From positions 92,773-156,772 of the forward strand of contig JALCDB010000004.1 of NCBI GenBank assembly GCA_022641095.1: a stretch of DNA of 64,000 nt. Direction: 5' to 3'. The notes beneath the pieces were generated by a model. That model did no database searches and was not told the origin of the DNA. It saw only the letters and a program-made list of their open reading frames with translations. The DNA comes from Bacilli bacterium (lineage in GTDB: Bacteria; Bacillota_I; Bacilli_A; RFN20; CAG-826). Positions 62,473-64,000 of the stretch are shown here, piece after piece (position 1 is the stretch's first letter; each line of letters starts with the position of its first letter). Position numbers and translations under genes: made by a program.

Positions 62473-64000
62473 CTACGAAACCCTGAAGGCCTTGAAGAGA
62501 GCGTACTTGGCGAAATCAACGAGAACCATGAAGGCGAGCCCAATTCCAAGAAGCCCGAACACCAATCGGCATCCTAGAGCCGGGATGATGCCCCCGAAGA
62601 TTCCGATGAAGGTGAAAAGAACCATCGCGGCCAAACTGATGAAGAAAAGCTTTTTGTCGGGGGCCGAGGACCAGAAATGCCTCCGTTCCCGAACGATCAT
62701 GATCCGGAACTGGGTGTTATAAACCAAGGACAGCATCGTGAGCGAGCAAAGCGTCGCGTAATCAAGATGCAGCCAATAGTAGCCAAGGCACACCACTAAG
62801 AGGTCCTCCAAGGCGAAGAGAATGCCAAGCCCCGAGGAGGCTGCGACGATGCTCTTCAGCTTCCACATGTTGGGCGAGGAGTCCGAGACGACGTTGTCGG
62901 TCGCGATCGACATGGTCACGAAATCGTTGGCGAAGACCAAAAGCGACATGCCGAGCAGCGAAATGAGCAACTCCCTGAACCAAAAATAACCGACGGTGAA
63001 GAGAACGACCACCTCGACGACCTTCGTTATCTTGTTGATGACCCACGTGAGCATTCTTTGGTACGTTTGGCGGCTGGTTTTGACGGTGTCCACTATCTCG
63101 CTTAGGCCAGGTCTGGTGAGGACGACGCTCGCGGAGGCTTTGGCCACATCGGTGGCGGAGCTGACGGCGGTCCCGAGTTCGGCTTGCTTAAGGGCGGGGG
63201 AGTCGTTGATGCCGTCTCCCGTCATGCCGACCATGTGACCGGCTTTTTGAAGCAGTTTGACGATTTCGTATTTATCTTCGGGATAGACTTCGGCGAATCC
63301 GTCGCTTCGTTCGACGAGGCTTATCTCTTCCTTTTCCGAAAGGCCCTTCAGCTCGTTGGCGCTATGGATCCTCGACCCGATTCCGACCTCCGAGGCGACC
63401 TCTTTGGCGATGGCCGCGTTGTCGCCGGTGAGCATCAGGCAACGGATCCCCAGCGCTTGGACGTTGGCGATCAGCTTTTCGGAATCGGTCCGTGGAGGGT
63501 CGCTCAAAGCCAAAAGGGCGATTAAACGCACAGGAGCGTTATCGCCATCTTGCCTCGCCAGCGCCAAACTGCGGAACCCCTTCTTCGAGAAGCCCTCGAC
63601 TTCCGACAAGGCCTTTCCTTTTTCCTTTTCGTCGGTTCCATCGCAAAGGCCGATCACGACTTGCGGGGCCCCTTTGATGAGACGGAACGTTCCCTTGCCA
63701 TCGTTTATGATGGCTTCCGTGCGTTTCGTGGCGGGCGTGAAAGGAACGTAGGATATTTGCGAAAGGCTTTGCCCCTTATCGCCTTTTTCTTTAGCGGCCC
63801 CTATCAAGGCGTCGTCGATGGCGTCCTTCTCTTTTGAATTGGACGAGGAAGCCGCCAAAAGCAGCGCTTGGTCACGGCTCACGCCCCCGAAAGCCTCGAT
63901 TGAGGTCACGCTTATTCTGTTTTGGGTGATCGTGCCGGTCTTATCGAAGCAAAAGACGTCGATGGAGGCCGCGTCCTCGATGGAGTCGAGCCGGGTGACG
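62473..64000 (-). CDS. P-type ATPase, IIIA (plasma-membrane H+-ATPase)-like, 5' part outside the window
   Basis: 508 residues are visible; the gene enters from the right edge, and the phosphorylation site DKTGTIT lies within the first 30 visible residues. Also present are the nucleotide-domain block KRTEA, IKGAPQV, LTGDNAAIAKEVA and MTGDGINDSPALKQAELGTAVSSATDVAK (in parts), then six C-terminal membrane helices. KRTEA after TPAT and the sequence FANDFVTMSIATDNV in helix 6 fit the type IIIA proton pumps better than calcium or heavy-metal pumps. It would export protons using ATP. Direct evidence for the ion is lacking. Confidence 0.9.
   Translation of the reverse strand, partial: VTRLDSIEDAASIDVFCFDKTGTITQNRISVTSIEAFGGVSRDQALLLAASSSNSKEKDAIDDALIGAAKEKGDKGQSLSQISYVPFTPATKRTEAIINDGKGTFRLIKGAPQVVIGLCDGTDEKEKGKALSEVEGFSKKGFRSLALARQDGDNAPVRLIALLALSDPPRTDSEKLIANVQALGIRCLMLTGDNAAIAKEVASEVGIGSRIHSANELKGLSEKEEISLVERSDGFAEVYPEDKYEIVKLLQKAGHMVGMTGDGINDSPALKQAELGTAVSSATDVAKASASVVLTRPGLSEIVDTVKTSRQTYQRMLTWVINKITKVVEVVVLFTVGYFWFRELLISLLGMSLLVFANDFVTMSIATDNVVSDSSPNMWKLKSIVAASSGLGILFALEDLLVVCLGYYWLHLDYATLCSLTMLSLVYNTQFRIMIVRERRHFWSSAPDKKLFFISLAAMVLFTFIGIFGGIIPALGCRLVFGLLGIGLAFMVLVDFAKYALFKAFRVS

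Overview
The window looks like chromosome of an uncultured, low-complexity Firmicute of the Bacilli/Mollicutes-related kind. The evidence is gene order and family type: pcrA-ligA next to gatCAB, the tsaE-tsaB-rimI-tsaD block, an asparaginyl-tRNA synthetase, an NtdP-type nucleotide phosphatase, a YumC-type ferredoxin-NADP reductase, lipobox lipoproteins and Firmicute-style terminators. UGA is used as a stop codon throughout (for example tsaD, galE, gatC), so this is not a code-4 mollicute. No rRNA, tRNA, CRISPR array or intact insertion sequence was seen. The lineage is an inference from family resemblance only.

Layout. 1-20,530 is housekeeping DNA, GC-rich by eye: a truncated membrane protein, ntdP, a flavoprotein reductase, the tRNA t6A genes, a lipoprotein, asnS, an MBL-fold protein, a three-gene membrane operon, then pcrA, ligA, gatC, gatA, gatB, a Lys/Ala-tailed coiled-coil protein and galE. 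20,539-26,800 is an accessory block: two AAA-type ATPase + RloB-like TOPRIM gene pairs, pointing away from each other and flanking an alpha/beta hydrolase. The second pair is followed by a membrane protein. These pairs have the architecture of AbiL/PARIS-type anti-phage systems.

27,289-52,847 is a large surface-polysaccharide locus, much of it strikingly AT-rich. It holds an initiating sugar-1-phosphate transferase, two Wzy-like polymerases, a Wzx-like flippase, four or five glycosyltransferases, a pyruvyl transferase, an FrhB-like iron-sulfur protein, the UDP-N-acetyl-L-fucosamine genes capE-capF-capG (with an acetyltransferase inserted), and a CDP-6-deoxyhexose set (rfbF, rfbG, two reductase/epimerase-type SDRs and an RfbC-like epimerase). 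53,277-53,407 looks like a compact multi-helix RNA ending in an intrinsic terminator. From 53,617 the DNA returns to GC-rich core: a membrane-bound XRE regulator next to a BceAB-like ABC transporter, a GDP-deoxymannose-reductase-like SDR, a small unknown protein, a secreted protein, a patatin, phosphoglycerate mutase gpmI and the C-terminal two-thirds of a P-type (IIIA-like) ATPase that runs off the right edge.

Two genome-wide signals stand out. Several genes have a -10 hexamer only 6-8 bases from their start codon, which implies leaderless mRNAs. Several leadered promoters share a GTCG element just after the -10 box. Most operons are tightly coupled through ATGA overlaps. Starts below were often moved inward from the longest open frame using Shine-Dalgarno or -10 evidence.
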